A stretch of DNA of 33,912 nucleotides from assembly GCA_021820665.1 (NCBI GenBank), contig JAKADK010000029.1, forward strand, positions 1-33,912, written 5' to 3'. The first letter of the stretch is position 1; each line of letters opens with the position of its first letter. The notes beneath the pieces were generated by a model that saw nothing but the letters and a program-made list of their open reading frames with translations, was not told the origin of the DNA and ran no database searches. Positions 16,214-25,266 of this stretch are shown here, in pieces. This DNA is from Actinomycetes bacterium. Its GTDB lineage: Bacteria; Actinomycetota; Acidimicrobiia; Acidimicrobiales; RAAP-2. Both the position numbers and the translations under genes were made by a program.

Positions 16214-17379
16214 GGTCGCCGGTCCCGCTCCGTGCGCGTCTGCACCGCCACTGCCGCCCGGCGGCGGGCAGAGGCATCGGCGTCGAGGACGCCGTCGAAC
16301 GTCGTCTCTCCCGACAGGTCCTCGTAGTTCGCCAGCACGTCGTCGATGACGGCCGGGATGCTCGACCAGCGGATCTTCCCCGCCAGGAACGCCTCCACGG
16401 CGACCTCGTTGGCGGCGTTCAGCCACGCCGGCATGAGCCCGCCGTTCCGGCCGGCACGGTAGGCGAGATCGAGGCACGGGAACGCCTCCCGGTCCGGCGT
16501 GCCGAACTCGAGGTTGGAGAGCGCCGTCCAGTCGATCACGCCGTACCCGGTGGGGAGGCGGTCGGGGTAGCACAACGCATAGCCGATGGGAAGGCGCATG
16601 TCGGGATGGGAGAGCTGGGCGATCACCGCCCCGTCGGTGAAGGCCACCATGGAATGCACGATCGACTGGGGATGGACGACCACCTCGATGTCATCGAACC
16701 CGATGTCGAAGAGCACGTGGGCCTCGATGACCTCGAGGCCCTTGTTCATGAGGGTGGAGGAGTCCACGGAGATCTTCGGACCCATCGACCACGTCGGATG
16801 GGCAAGGGCCTCGGCCACCGTCACGCGGGACAGCTCCTCTTTGCCTCTGCCCCGGAACGGCCCTCCCGACGCCGTGAGCAGGAGCCGGGACACAGCGCCG
16901 CGCGGCCCGGCTCGGAGACACTGGTGGATCGCACAGTGCTCGGAGTCGACCGGGACGATCTCCGCCCCCGGCGTGGCGAGCGCGCCCCGCACGAGCGGTG
17001 CGCCGGCGATGATCGACTCCTTGTTGGCCAGGGCGAGGCGCTTGCCCGCCCGCAACGCAGCCATCGTCACGACCAGGCCGGCGAAGCCGACCACGCCGTT
17101 CACCACCACATCGGCCACCTCTGCGATATGGGCAAGGCCCTCGGGCCCTCCCACGACCTCGATGCCCGGAGGCAGCAGCCGGGACAGCGCCGCCGTGAGC
17201 GACCGGTCGCCGACGGCCACGATCTTCGGTCGGAGCGCACGTGCCTGCGCCGCCAGCTGCTCGATCGACCGGTTGGCACCCAACGCCACCACCTCGAAGC
17301 TCTCGGGCGCCGAGTCGATCACCTGCGCGGCCTGCGTGCCGATCGAGCCCGTAGAGCCCACCAGGCTCACCGTCCTCAT
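16210..17379 (-). CDS. dxr: 1-deoxy-D-xylulose 5-phosphate reductoisomerase
   Basis: Second step of the MEP pathway; converts DXP to MEP with NADPH and a divalent metal. The NADPH-binding GSTGSIGTQAAQVI is at the N-terminus. NKESIIAG, the metal-binding VDSEHCAIHQ with Asp and Glu, and SVDSSTLMNKGLEVIEAHVLF with the second Glu are all present, followed by VHPQSIVHSMV. Length is 389 residues, normal. ATG 17379 overlaps the stop of a 15-codon frame (17423-17376, MTTTTDDDVPDRHRQ) that fills the gap after cdsA and could couple translation. The stop overlaps rseP. Confidence 0.97.
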   Translation of the reverse strand: MRTVSLVGSTGSIGTQAAQVIDSAPESFEVVALGANRSIEQLAAQARALRPKIVAVGDRSLTAALSRLLPPGIEVVGGPEGLAHIAEVADVVVNGVVGFAGLVVTMAALRAGKRLALANKESIIAGAPLVRGALATPGAEIVPVDSEHCAIHQCLRAGPRGAVSRLLLTASGGPFRGRGKEELSRVTVAEALAHPTWSMGPKISVDSSTLMNKGLEVIEAHVLFDIGFDDIEVVVHPQSIVHSMVAFTDGAVIAQLSHPDMRLPIGYALCYPDRLPTGYGVIDWTALSNLEFGTPDREAFPCLDLAYRAGRNGGLMPAWLNAANEVAVEAFLAGKIRWSSIPAVIDDVLANYEDLSGETTFDGVLDADASARRRAAVAVQTRTERDRRP

Positions 17380-17443
17380 TGCCGGTGCCGGTCCGGTACG
17401 TCGTCGTCCGTCGTCGTGGTCATCCCCACAGCCTTACCGATGC

Positions 17444-19948
17444 TCACCCGAGATGGAGCGCATGGACGAGGTAGTAGGTCACCGGTAGGACGAACAGCAT
17501 CCCGTCGATCCGATCGAGAACCCCTCCGTGACCGGGAAGCAGGTTGCCCATGTCCTTCACCAGGAGGTCTCTCTTCAACAAGGACTCGCACAGGTCGCCC
17601 AACGGTGCCACCACCGAGACCGCCAGTCCGAGGATCGCCGCCTTCTCCGGGGTCCACGGGTGGATGGCGCCGATCAGGCCGGCCGAGACGCCCACCGTGA
17701 GGACGAGTCCCCCGACGAAGCCTTCCCAGGTCTTGTGCGGGCTGGCGCGGGGAGCCAGCGGGTGCCGGCCGATCCACCCACCGACGAGGAGGCCACCCAC
17801 GTCGTTCGCCACCGTGGCGATCACCGCCCCCAGGAGGAACGCGATGCCTTCTCGATGGGGGTTCGCCGACGGGGCAAGGAGGAGCGCGGCGAACGAGCCG
17901 AGGAGGCCGATCCACACGACGACCAGCAGGGTCGCCGCGGCACCGGCCACCGGCGGCCCGGCCTCGACGCCGAAGAGGTACCACAGGAGGGTGAACGCTC
18001 CGATGGCGGCCAGGATCGGGGGGACCGCCTCCGGTCCCTTCGTGTACGCCCCCACCATCAGGACCGCAATCCCGATCAGGCCCAGCAAGGTGGCCGGTCG
18101 ATAGCCGGCTCGCCGCAGCACGCCGAACGCCTCACCGGCAGCGAAGACGACCACCACGATCACCAGCACGAGCGACGGCACGGCGCCTGCCGAAAAGAGC
18201 GCCAGGGCCACGGCGGCAGCGACGATGCCCGTCGCGATGCGGATCCCCACCCCCGACCGTGACCCGGGACCGCCCTCCGATGTCCCCGTCGGGGACCCGG
18301 CCCGGCCTGGTTGCCGACGGGCCGGCCTCGTCCGCGGGACCGGTGGACCACCGCCCGACGGACCCGGTCGCGAGCGCAGGCCCTCCCGGTTCCCCCGCAC
18401 TCGTGGTCGTGCCTCCGACGAGGACGTTCGGGTCTCCTTTGACGACGGCTCCGGCTCGGCCGGCACACGCTCGGAGTCGGCGACCGACGACCCGGCGCGC
18501 TCCTCCTCCCCACCACCCCCACCGGTGCTCACGGAGCCCGACACCAGGTCCGGCGGTGGATCGCCCCCGGTCGGCTCCGGCCCGACCCTTCCCGCGACCC
18601 GTTCCGCGGCGCCCTCTTCGTCACCACCGGCGGCATCCGACCACCACGCCGACTCCTCGCGACGAGCCCGACGACCCCGGCGGGAGCGTGTCGTCCGCAG
18701 TCGCCGGCGTTCCTGACCGGCCCCGGCATCCGGGTCCGGATGGGCGTCACGGTCAGCCGCCGCCAGCCCGGCGATGCCTCCCCGGCGCAGCCCGACCCCC
18801 GGGACCTCGGTGATCGCGGCACCCGGCGGCTCGGCGGCCAGCGGCGGCTCGAGGTCCTCGGGGACGTTGGTAGGACGCCTGGCCCTCGGCCGCCGCGACC
18901 GGAGCCCACCGCGCCGGAACCGGCCGATCTCCGGGAGATCGTCGGCATCCTCACGCTCGCTCGGTCCCGCGTCGGCGAGCACCTCCCCGACGCTCTCCGG
19001 CGCCGCCAGGAAGCCATCGCCGGCCTTCTCACCCTTCGGCGGCGTTCCGGCACGCTCCCCCCCACGGTCCGTCACGGATCGACCGACGCCCTGTTCCGGC
19101 CCTGCTCCGCCCGGTCGACGGTCCTGGTCGTCGGCCGCCCACGGCGAGACCAGCGGGTCGCCATCGGAGCCCAGGACCCCCCGGCCCGGGCCAGCCACCC
19201 TGGCATCCTGGGGAAGGTCGAACTCCCAGGGCCTCCGATCGGAGTCCGGAGCATCACGCTCGTCGAGCGACCCGAGCGCGGGCTCGTCCTCGACGAGCAT
19301 CGCCGGCTCGTACTCGTTGTCGTGCGCCTGCCAGTCGACGTCCCCTTCGCGCCAGACCGGTCCCGTCACGCTCCCTCGGTCGCCGTCCCCGCGGGCAAGG
19401 ACCGCCGGAACCTGACCCGTGGGAGGATCGGTCCAGTGCGGCAGGACCGGTGCCACCGGTGCTGCAACCACCGGTACCGCATCCTCAGGGACGGTCGGCG
19501 CGTCGTTCGACGACGGCGGGGTCGCGGTTCCCGACGGGATGGGGGGCCCGACCTGCTGCGGCCAGGTGGCCTCGCCGTGTCCCGGGAGGACCGTCTCCCC
19601 CGGTCGCACCGGTTCCGGTGCGCTGGCCGCTCCTCCGGCGCGCTCCCCCGTCAGCCGGACGGTCCCGGGACGGGCGGCGCCCGGTGCGGCGTGGCTGGCC
19701 TCGTCCGGGGGCGGGTCTGGGTCGTCCCGCCGCACGACGGGCAGCACCGCGGTGACCTCTGCGGCCGGCTCCGCCCCAAGGATGCGGACGCGCTCCGACA
19801 CTGGCGGTGCTGCCGTCCACGTCGGCACCGCCACGTCCACCGGGTTCTCCGTGTCACCCTCGTCATCGCCTACCTGCGGGCGCGCCGGTCCCGCATGGGT
19901 GTTCTCCGGATCGGCACTTTCTGGGTACACCTTGTCGCGGTCGTCCAC
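17444..19948 (-). CDS. cdsA: Phosphatidate cytidylyltransferase with ~565-residue N-terminal extension
   Basis: The C-terminal ~267 residues are CdsA: about seven hydrophobic segments from IRIATGIVAAAVALALF onward, HKTWEGFVGG, and the family signature at the end (SLLKRDLLVKDMGNLLPGHGG, split here as SLLKRD..VKDMGN and PGHGGVLDRIDG). The enzyme makes CDP-diacylglycerol from phosphatidate and CTP at the membrane. The first ~565 residues are hydrophilic, rich in Pro, Gly, Arg, Asp and Glu, with no membrane segment. Short tidy stretches stand out: RVRILGAEPA (53-62), LPHWTDPPTGQVPAVL (169-184), GPVWREGDVDW (196-206), and basic blocks RSRRPRARRP and RSRRGRRARR. GTG 19948 has GGAAGG upstream and the frame is unbroken. 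Ordinary CdsA is about 270-310 residues. The extension could be a cytoplasmic interaction tail; its function is unknown. Confidence 0.92.
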   Translation of the reverse strand: MDDRDKVYPESADPENTHAGPARPQVGDDEGDTENPVDVAVPTWTAAPPVSERVRILGAEPAAEVTAVLPVVRRDDPDPPPDEASHAAPGAARPGTVRLTGERAGGAASAPEPVRPGETVLPGHGEATWPQQVGPPIPSGTATPPSSNDAPTVPEDAVPVVAAPVAPVLPHWTDPPTGQVPAVLARGDGDRGSVTGPVWREGDVDWQAHDNEYEPAMLVEDEPALGSLDERDAPDSDRRPWEFDLPQDARVAGPGRGVLGSDGDPLVSPWAADDQDRRPGGAGPEQGVGRSVTDRGGERAGTPPKGEKAGDGFLAAPESVGEVLADAGPSEREDADDLPEIGRFRRGGLRSRRPRARRPTNVPEDLEPPLAAEPPGAAITEVPGVGLRRGGIAGLAAADRDAHPDPDAGAGQERRRLRTTRSRRGRRARREESAWWSDAAGGDEEGAAERVAGRVGPEPTGGDPPPDLVSGSVSTGGGGGEEERAGSSVADSERVPAEPEPSSKETRTSSSEARPRVRGNREGLRSRPGPSGGGPPVPRTRPARRQPGRAGSPTGTSEGGPGSRSGVGIRIATGIVAAAVALALFSAGAVPSLVLVIVVVVFAAGEAFGVLRRAGYRPATLLGLIGIAVLMVGAYTKGPEAVPPILAAIGAFTLLWYLFGVEAGPPVAGAAATLLVVVWIGLLGSFAALLLAPSANPHREGIAFLLGAVIATVANDVGGLLVGGWIGRHPLAPRASPHKTWEGFVGGLVLTVGVSAGLIGAIHPWTPEKAAILGLAVSVVAPLGDLCESLLKRDLLVKDMGNLLPGHGGVLDRIDGMLFVLPVTYYLVHALHLG

Positions 19949-19995
19949 GTCGCGTCTTCCTTCCGCGTGCCCGGGCCGTCCGACCGGGGCACGTG

Positions 19996-20565
19996 TCAGA
20001 TCTCGAGGAGCTCATGCTCCTTGTGGGCCAGGAGCCGATCGATGGCGGCCACCTGGTCGTGTGTCACCTTGTCCAATTCCTTCTCGACGCGGTCCAGCTC
20101 GTCGTCGGACAGGTCCCCGTTCTTCTGGAGCGCCTCCAGCTCGTGTCGGGCCGAGCGTCGGAGGTTCCGGATCGCGACCCTGCCGTCCTCGGCCTTCTGG
20201 CGGACCACCTTCACCAGCTCCTTGCGCCGCTCCTCCGTCGGCACCGGGAACGCCAGCCGGATCACGACCCCGTCGTTGGACGGCTGGATCCCCAGGTCGG
20301 AGCTCTGCAGTGCCTTCTCGATCGCCCCCAACGATCCCTTGTCGTAGGGGGAGATCACGAGCATGCGCGCTTCGGGCACGCTGAAACCGGCGATCTGACG
20401 GAGCTCTGTCTCGGCCCCGTAGTAGTCGACTTTCAGGTGCTCGACCAACGCCGGGGAGGCCCGGCCGGTCCGGATCGCTCCGAACTCCATCTGGGTGTGG
20501 TCCACGGCCCTGCCCATTCGCTCCTCCGTGTCGGCCACGACGAGGGCGGTCAGTTCATCATCCAT
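19996..20565 (-). CDS. frr: Ribosome recycling factor
   Basis: Splits post-termination ribosomes together with EF-G. The 189-residue product shows the RRF pattern: MEFGAIRTGRASPALVEHLKVDYYG, VPEARMLVISPYDKGSLGAIEKAL, LGIQPSNDGVVIRLAFPVPTEERRKELVK, and the C-terminal helix RNLRRSARHELEALQKNGDLSDDELDRVEKELDKVT. ATG 20565 gives the normal length. It sits 60 bases after pyrH and 47 bases before cdsA, in the conserved rpsB-tsf-pyrH-frr-cdsA order. Confidence 0.98.
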   Translation of the reverse strand: MDDELTALVVADTEERMGRAVDHTQMEFGAIRTGRASPALVEHLKVDYYGAETELRQIAGFSVPEARMLVISPYDKGSLGAIEKALQSSDLGIQPSNDGVVIRLAFPVPTEERRKELVKVVRQKAEDGRVAIRNLRRSARHELEALQKNGDLSDDELDRVEKELDKVTHDQVAAIDRLLAHKEHELLEI

Positions 20566-20625
20566 GGCACCCCCAGCGTAGCGAACCCCTACCCTGCCGT
20601 CCCGACCCTGCCCTGCCGTCGTCCC

Positions 20626-21345
20626 TCATCTGACGAGCGTCCCGATCGCCTCGCCGCTCAACGCCCGCCCGATGTTCCCTTCCCCCATGAGGTCGAAGAC
20701 ACGGATGGGGAGGCCGTTGTCCTGGCAGAAGGTGATGGCGGTCAGGTCCATCACCCGCAGGTCCCGGGCGATGACCTCCCGGAACGACACCTCGTCGAAA
20801 CGGCTGGCCGTCGGGTCGAGCCGCGGATCGGCCGTGTACACCCCGTCGACCCCACCGTGCGTCCCCTTGCAGAGCAGGCCCGCCTCGATCTCGGCGGCAC
20901 GGAGCGCCGCCGACGTGTCGGTCGTGAAGTACGGGTTCCCCATCCCGGCGGCGAAGACCACGACCCGGGACTTCTCCAGGTGGCGGATCGCCCGGCGCCG
21001 GATGTAGGGCTCGGCCACCTCGGCCATGTGCACCGCCGAGAGCACGCGCGTCGGCTGCCCCTGGTGCTCCAACGCGTCCTGCAGCGCCAGGGCGTTGATC
21101 ACCGTCCCGAGCATGCCCATGAAATCGGACGTCGCCCGGTCCATCCCCGCGCCCGCGCCGGTCGTCCCCCTCCAGATGTTCCCGCCGCCGACCATGACCG
21201 CCAGCTCCAGGTCGAGCTTCGCCCGTGCTGCCGCGATCTCTCCGGCGATGCGCTCGACCACGGCGGCGTCGATCGTCTCGTCGGAAGCCGACGACGCCAG
21301 CGCCTCCCCGGACATCTTCAGCACGATCCGACGGCGCGCACCCAC
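20626..21345 (-). CDS. pyrH: Uridylate kinase (UMP kinase)
   Basis: Phosphorylates UMP to UDP; an amino-acid-kinase fold unrelated to eukaryotic UMP-CMP kinase. Visible features are RIVLKMSGEAL at the start, VMVGGGNIWRG, MGMLGTVINALALQDALE, the acceptor-site GNPYFTTDTSAALRAAEI, and the VDGVYTADPRLDPTA loop. The frame is open far upstream into tsf, but the kinase begins just before RRRIVLKMSG. GTG 21345 gives 239 residues, the family norm; a TTG at 21357 overlapping the tsf stop (TTGA) is the alternative. No strong ribosome binding site is seen for either, so coupling to tsf is likely. Confidence 0.97.
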   Translation of the reverse strand: MGARRRIVLKMSGEALASSASDETIDAAVVERIAGEIAAARAKLDLELAVMVGGGNIWRGTTGAGAGMDRATSDFMGMLGTVINALALQDALEHQGQPTRVLSAVHMAEVAEPYIRRRAIRHLEKSRVVVFAAGMGNPYFTTDTSAALRAAEIEAGLLCKGTHGGVDGVYTADPRLDPTASRFDEVSFREVIARDLRVMDLTAITFCQDNGLPIRVFDLMGEGNIGRALSGEAIGTLVR

Positions 21346-21353
21346 CGGGACAC

Positions 21354-22148
21354 TCAATCGCCGATGACGACCTGGGCGAACCGATCGACGACGGCACCGG
21401 CAAGCAGCTGGGCGATCGTCTTCTTCTCGTCCTTGATGAAGGGCTGATCCAGAAGCACCCGCTCGCGGTACCACCCGTTGAGACGGCCTTCGACGATCTT
21501 CGGAAGAGCGGCGTCGGGCTTGCCCTCGTTCCGGGCGATCTCCTCGACGGTCCGGCGCTCCGCGTCGACATCTTCCTGGGGCACCTCGTCGCGGCTGATG
21601 TACGCCGGCCGGGCAAAGGCGATATGCGCGGCGATGTCGTGGGCAAGCGCCTCGCTCCCGCCCGACACGGCGACGATCACGGCGTTCACCCCCCGTCCCG
21701 CCTGGAGATGGAGGTAGCCGTCGACGGCTCCGCCGTCGCGTGCCTCGACTCGGACCACCCGACCGATCGAGATGTTCTCTTTCAACGTGGTCTTCAGGCG
21801 GTCCACCTCGTCGGCACGGTCGGCTTCCGCACCCTCGCCCTTGGCCGCCACCAGCTGGGCCAGCTCCTGGGTCAGGGCGACAAAGGCGTCGGATTTCGCC
21901 ACGAAGTCGGTCTCGCACCGCAGCTGCACGATCGCCACGGCGTTGCCATCGCGTCCGATCGCCACGGCGCCCTGGGACGCCTCCCGGTCGGCCCGCTTCG
22001 CCGCTCCCGCCAATCCCTGGATCCGGAGCCAGTTCACGGCCTCGTCCATGTCACCCGAGCTCTCCTCGAGGGCTCGTTTGGCGTCGAGCATGCCCACGCC
22101 GGTCCGCTGCCGCAGGCTCTGGATGTCCTTTGCCGTGAACGCTGCCAT
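21354..22148 (-). CDS. tsf: Elongation factor Ts
   Basis: Nucleotide exchange factor for EF-Tu. The 264-residue product has the N-terminal UBA-like domain (TAKDIQSLRQRTGVGMLDAKRAL, then DMDEAVNWLR), the core motif ALVQLRCETDFVAK-like IVQLRCETDFVAKSDAFV, and HIAFARPAYISRDEVP. ATG 22148 lies one base after the rpsB stop. Length and order are as in other actinobacteria. Confidence 0.98.
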   Translation of the reverse strand: MAAFTAKDIQSLRQRTGVGMLDAKRALEESSGDMDEAVNWLRIQGLAGAAKRADREASQGAVAIGRDGNAVAIVQLRCETDFVAKSDAFVALTQELAQLVAAKGEGAEADRADEVDRLKTTLKENISIGRVVRVEARDGGAVDGYLHLQAGRGVNAVIVAVSGGSEALAHDIAAHIAFARPAYISRDEVPQEDVDAERRTVEEIARNEGKPDAALPKIVEGRLNGWYRERVLLDQPFIKDEKKTIAQLLAGAVVDRFAQVVIGD

Positions 22149-22149
22149 C

Positions 22150-23052
22150 TCAGGCCTCCTCGGGTGCGGCGGTCGCGGCCTCGGGCTCGGCGGGCACAGC
22201 CGCGGTGGTCATGGCGGTCGCGGCCTCGGGCTCGGCGGGCACAGCCGCGGCGGTCACGACGGTCGCAGCCTCGGGCTCGGCGGGCGCAGCCGCGGTGGTC
22301 ACGACGGTCGCAGCCTCGGGCTCGGCGGGCGCAGCCGTCGGACGAGCCGTGACGCTCGGACGCTGCTGGGCGATGAACCGGCCCTCCACGACGGCATCGG
22401 CAATGACCCGGCAGAGCAACGCCCCCGACCGGATCGCATCGTCGTTCCCGGGGATCACGTGGGTGATGACGTCGGGGTCGCAGTTGGTGTCCACCACTGC
22501 GACCACCGGTAGGCCGAGCTTGTTCGCCTCGGTCACGGCGATGTGCTCCTTTTTCGTGTCGATGACGAAGATGGCATCGGGGATCCGGTCCAGCCCGCGG
22601 ATACCACCGAGGTTGCGCTGCAGCTTCTCCAGCTCACGAGTGTTCTGGAGTGCCTCTTTCTTCGGCATGACGTCGAAGTCACCGGCCTTTTGCATCGCTT
22701 CGAGCTCCTGCATCCGCTTGACGCGGGTGGACACGGTCTGGAAGTTGGTGAGCATCCCGCCCAACCAGCGCTCGTTCACGTAGGGCATGCCGCACGCATC
22801 GGCGTAGGTGGCGATCGGCCCCTGGGTCTGCTTCTTCGTCCCGACGAACAGGATGATGCCCCCGCCGGCGACCAGATCACGCGTGAACGAGTAGGCCTCC
22901 TCGATGCCCCGCATGGTCTGGCGGAGATCGATGAGATAGATGCCGTTCCGCTCACCGAGGATGAACCGACGCATCTTCGGGTTCCAGCGCCGAGTCTGGT
23001 GCCCGAAATGGACACCCGCGCCAAGCAGCTGCTTCATCGTCACGACGGCCAC
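22150..23052 (-). CDS. rpsB: 30S ribosomal protein S2 with repeated C-terminal tail
   Basis: The S2 core shows [54 protein letters not shown], and [19 protein letters not shown] with [16 protein letters not shown] 23052 is chosen because GAGAGGAG lies 7 bases upstream; this gives 300 residues. After the core (about 230) comes a ~65-residue tail of 15-residue units [14 protein letters not shown]. Alanine/glutamate tails on S2 are known in actinobacteria, but the exact repetition here is notable. First gene of the rpsB-tsf-pyrH-frr-cdsA group. Confidence 0.97.
   Translation of the reverse strand: MAVVTMKQLLGAGVHFGHQTRRWNPKMRRFILGERNGIYLIDLRQTMRGIEEAYSFTRDLVAGGGIILFVGTKKQTQGPIATYADACGMPYVNERWLGGMLTNFQTVSTRVKRMQELEAMQKAGDFDVMPKKEALQNTRELEKLQRNLGGIRGLDRIPDAIFVIDTKKEHIAVTEANKLGLPVVAVVDTNCDPDVITHVIPGNDDAIRSGALLCRVIADAVVEGRFIAQQRPSVTARPTAAPAEPEAATVVTTAAAPAEPEAATVVTAAAVPAEPEAATAMTTAAVPAEPEAATAAPEEA
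22171..22340. repeat. 45-bp tandem repeats at the 3' end of rpsB
   Basis: Three full 45-bp units (22171-22215, 22216-22260, 22261-22305) and most of a fourth encode [14 protein letters not shown]-type repeats. Units differ by only a few bases, suggesting recent expansion. They are in frame with the S2 core. Confidence 0.93.
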
Positions 23053-23267
23053 GGCTGTGCTCCTCTCAACGGTTCTGGACCCGGACACTGCACCCCGTCA
23101 TCCGAGGCGACCGTTGGCGCGACCGGGCATGCCATCTCTCGCTGGTTGCGGCACCCCGGGGATCGGGGGGCCCACCGACTCTAGCCGCCCGGGCCGGCGA
23201 CCTCCATTCGGCACCTGAGCCGGCATGGCACCAGAGCCGGCGTGACGTCAGGGCTGACCGGACCGTC

Positions 23268-24155
23268 TCAGCTCGCGGCCGCGGTCGCCACCTTCCCCCC
23301 ACCCTTCACCGGGCGGGCCCGCTTCTTCGGCGGAGGCCCGGCCACCGCCGGCGCCCCCCCGCCCGAGCGAGCCTCACCGTCCTGCCGGTCTGCGAGCTTC
23401 CCTCGCAGCTGGAAGACGGCCTTCGTATGGATCTGGCAGACCCTGCTCTCGGTCACCCCGAGCACCTCGCCGATCTCCGCCAGCGTCAGCCCTTCGTAGT
23501 AGTACAGGGCGAGCACCGTCTTCTCCCGGTCGCTCATCTGGTTGATCGCCCGCACGAGCGCCTCGTTGGTCTCTTTGACCTCGAACGTCGCCAGAGGGCC
23601 GGCGTCCCCGTCGGCCAGGTTGTCTCCCAGCGATGAGCGGTCGCTCCGGTCGCCGCCGGGGAACACCTCGTCGAGCGCCACGACACCGACGAAGGAGATC
23701 TGGCGCAACGTGTTCTGGAACTCCTTCGCCGTCATGTCGAGCTCCTCGGCCACCTCCGCGTCGGTGGGGGTACGGAGCAGCGCCGTCTCCAGCTTGGCGT
23801 ACGCCTGCTCCACCGCCTTCGCCTTCGAGCGCACCGACCGGGGGACCCAGTCGATGGACCGCAGCTCGTCGATGATCGCACCCTTGATCCGGGGAATGGC
23901 GTACGTCTCGAACTTGATGTTGCGCACCGGGTCGAACCGCTCGATGGCGTCGATCAGACCGATGATCCCGTAGCTCGTGAGGTCGGACTGGTCGACGTGC
24001 CGGGGCAGGCCCACCGACACCCGGCCGGCGACGTACTTCACCACAGGGGAGTAGTGGACGATGAGCTGGTCACGGAGCGAGCGCGCCCCGGAGTTCTTGT
24101 AGTCGCGCCAGAGCCGATCGATGCCCTGTTGCGACACATCAGGTTGACTGGCCAC
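23268..24155 (-). CDS. whiG: RNA polymerase sigma factor, FliA/WhiG family
   Basis: A sigma-70 group 3 factor of 295 residues. Region 2 is [31 protein letters not shown] through [19 protein letters not shown] and [30 protein letters not shown] (about 14-108). Region 3 holds [13 protein letters not shown], and region 4 has the helix-turn-helix [25 protein letters not shown]. The last ~40 residues are a Gly/Pro/Lys-rich tail. GTG 24155 is preceded by GGGGG at 4-base spacing, 8 bases after the xerC stop; the open frame before it is xerC antiphase. In Streptomyces whiG lies next to rpsB, so position supports WhiG. No flagellar genes are seen here. WhiG triggers sporogenic development in Streptomyces; the role in this organism is unknown. 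Confidence 0.9.
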   Translation of the reverse strand: MASQPDVSQQGIDRLWRDYKNSGARSLRDQLIVHYSPVVKYVAGRVSVGLPRHVDQSDLTSYGIIGLIDAIERFDPVRNIKFETYAIPRIKGAIIDELRSIDWVPRSVRSKAKAVEQAYAKLETALLRTPTDAEVAEELDMTAKEFQNTLRQISFVGVVALDEVFPGGDRSDRSSLGDNLADGDAGPLATFEVKETNEALVRAINQMSDREKTVLALYYYEGLTLAEIGEVLGVTESRVCQIHTKAVFQLRGKLADRQDGEARSGGGAPAVAGPPPKKRARPVKGGGKVATAAAS

Positions 24156-24163
24156 ATATCCCC

Positions 24164-25054
24164 CTACGCACGCGGATGTGTTTCCCCGTACACGGCAAGC
24201 AACCGCTCCTTGCTGACGTGAGTGTAGACCTGCGTCGTCCGGAGGCTGGCGTGCCCCAGGAGCTCCTGGACCACACGGAGATCCGCACCCCCGTCCAACA
24301 GGTGTGTCGCGTAGGTGTGACGCAGGGCGTGTGGGTGGGTCGGGACCGGCGCCAGCCGGTCGAGGATCCGACGCACGTCTCTCGGGCCGAGCCTGGTGCC
24401 GCGGGTGTTGACGAACAGCGCCCCCGCCGCGTCCGACGTGCGCACCACGAGCCCCCTGCCCTCGGTGGTCCATCTGGCGATGGCATCCCCGCAGGTCCGG
24501 TGCATGAGCACCCGCCTCTGCTTCCCCCCCTTCCCCACGACCGTGACCAGCCCCCGACCGGTGTCCACGTCGTCGAGGTCGATCCCGCAGAGCTCCGCGA
24601 CCCGCAGACCGCTGGCATAGAGCAGCTCGACGACGGCTGCATCCCGGAGGGCCAGGGCCCGCCGCCGCGGATCGGCCGCCGTCGCAGCCCGGGACGCTGC
24701 CTCGAGCATGGAGGAGATCTCCTGGTGCCGCAGGACCCGCGGAAGCCGTGAGGTCACCGCGGGCGCCCGCAGACCGCTGGCGGGATCGCGGGTGATCACC
24801 CCCCGCCGCTGGCACCAGGCGAAGTAGCAGCGGATCGCCGCCACCTTCCGGGCGATCGTGGCCCTCGCGTAGCGGCGGGTGGAGAGGAATGCCAGGTAAC
24901 GCCGGAGCACGAGCCGGCTCACCCCCGCCGGCCCGGTGATCGAGCCGCGGGCGGCCCACGTCGCCAGCCCGTCGATGTCTGCCAGATAGGCGCGGACCGT
25001 CGCTCCCGACCGCCCGGACAACGACAGCCGGAACGACTCAAGTTCCCAGTCCAC
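24164..25054 (-). CDS. xerC: Tyrosine recombinase XerC
   Basis: Site-specific recombinase that, with XerD, resolves chromosome dimers at dif. The 296-residue product has an N-terminal core-binding domain ([29 protein letters not shown]) and a complete catalytic set: R151 in [11 protein letters not shown]175 in [10 protein letters not shown]242 and R245 in [13 protein letters not shown]268 in [10 protein letters not shown] and Y277 in VYTHV. Length and location next to rpsB match the actinobacterial xerC, so it is a housekeeping gene rather than a phage integrase. GTG 25054 is chosen from the domain start; the upstream open frame is not XerC-like. A TACGCT box lies 6 bases before the GTG and there is no ribosome binding site, suggesting a leaderless transcript. 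Confidence 0.94.
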   Translation of the reverse strand: MDWELESFRLSLSGRSGATVRAYLADIDGLATWAARGSITGPAGVSRLVLRRYLAFLSTRRYARATIARKVAAIRCYFAWCQRRGVITRDPASGLRAPAVTSRLPRVLRHQEISSMLEAASRAATAADPRRRALALRDAAVVELLYASGLRVAELCGIDLDDVDTGRGLVTVVGKGGKQRRVLMHRTCGDAIARWTTEGRGLVVRTSDAAGALFVNTRGTRLGPRDVRRILDRLAPVPTHPHALRHTYATHLLDGGADLRVVQELLGHASLRTTQVYTHVSKERLLAVYGETHPRA

Positions 25055-25060
25055 CAGGGG

Positions 25061-25066
25061 AGCGTA
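25061..25066 (-). promoter_or_regulatory. Candidate -10 box of xerC (leaderless arrangement)
   Basis: TACGCT on the minus strand, then CCCCTG, then the GTG start. The same hexamer and spacing occur at the DAHP synthase gene (31752). Confidence 0.4.
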
Positions 25067-25266
25067 GCTGCGGACCCGCCCGGATCGATGCCACCGGCTC
25101 TGTCCCCCGCTGGCCCGATGCTGGTCGAGGAGCAGGTTGCCCGCCGCACGAACAGCCGCAAGATGACGGCCGAGCGGGCGTTCCCCTTGCGAAAGGGAGG
25201 GCCGGCTCAGGCTGGGATCGGAGAGTCCGCCTGGTGATCGTGGAGAGGGATTGGAGGGGAACGGCG

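Noticed and set aside
24164-25054. Tyrosine recombinase as an integrase of a mobile element
   Set aside because: Length, motifs and place beside rpsB match housekeeping xerC; no element borders are seen.
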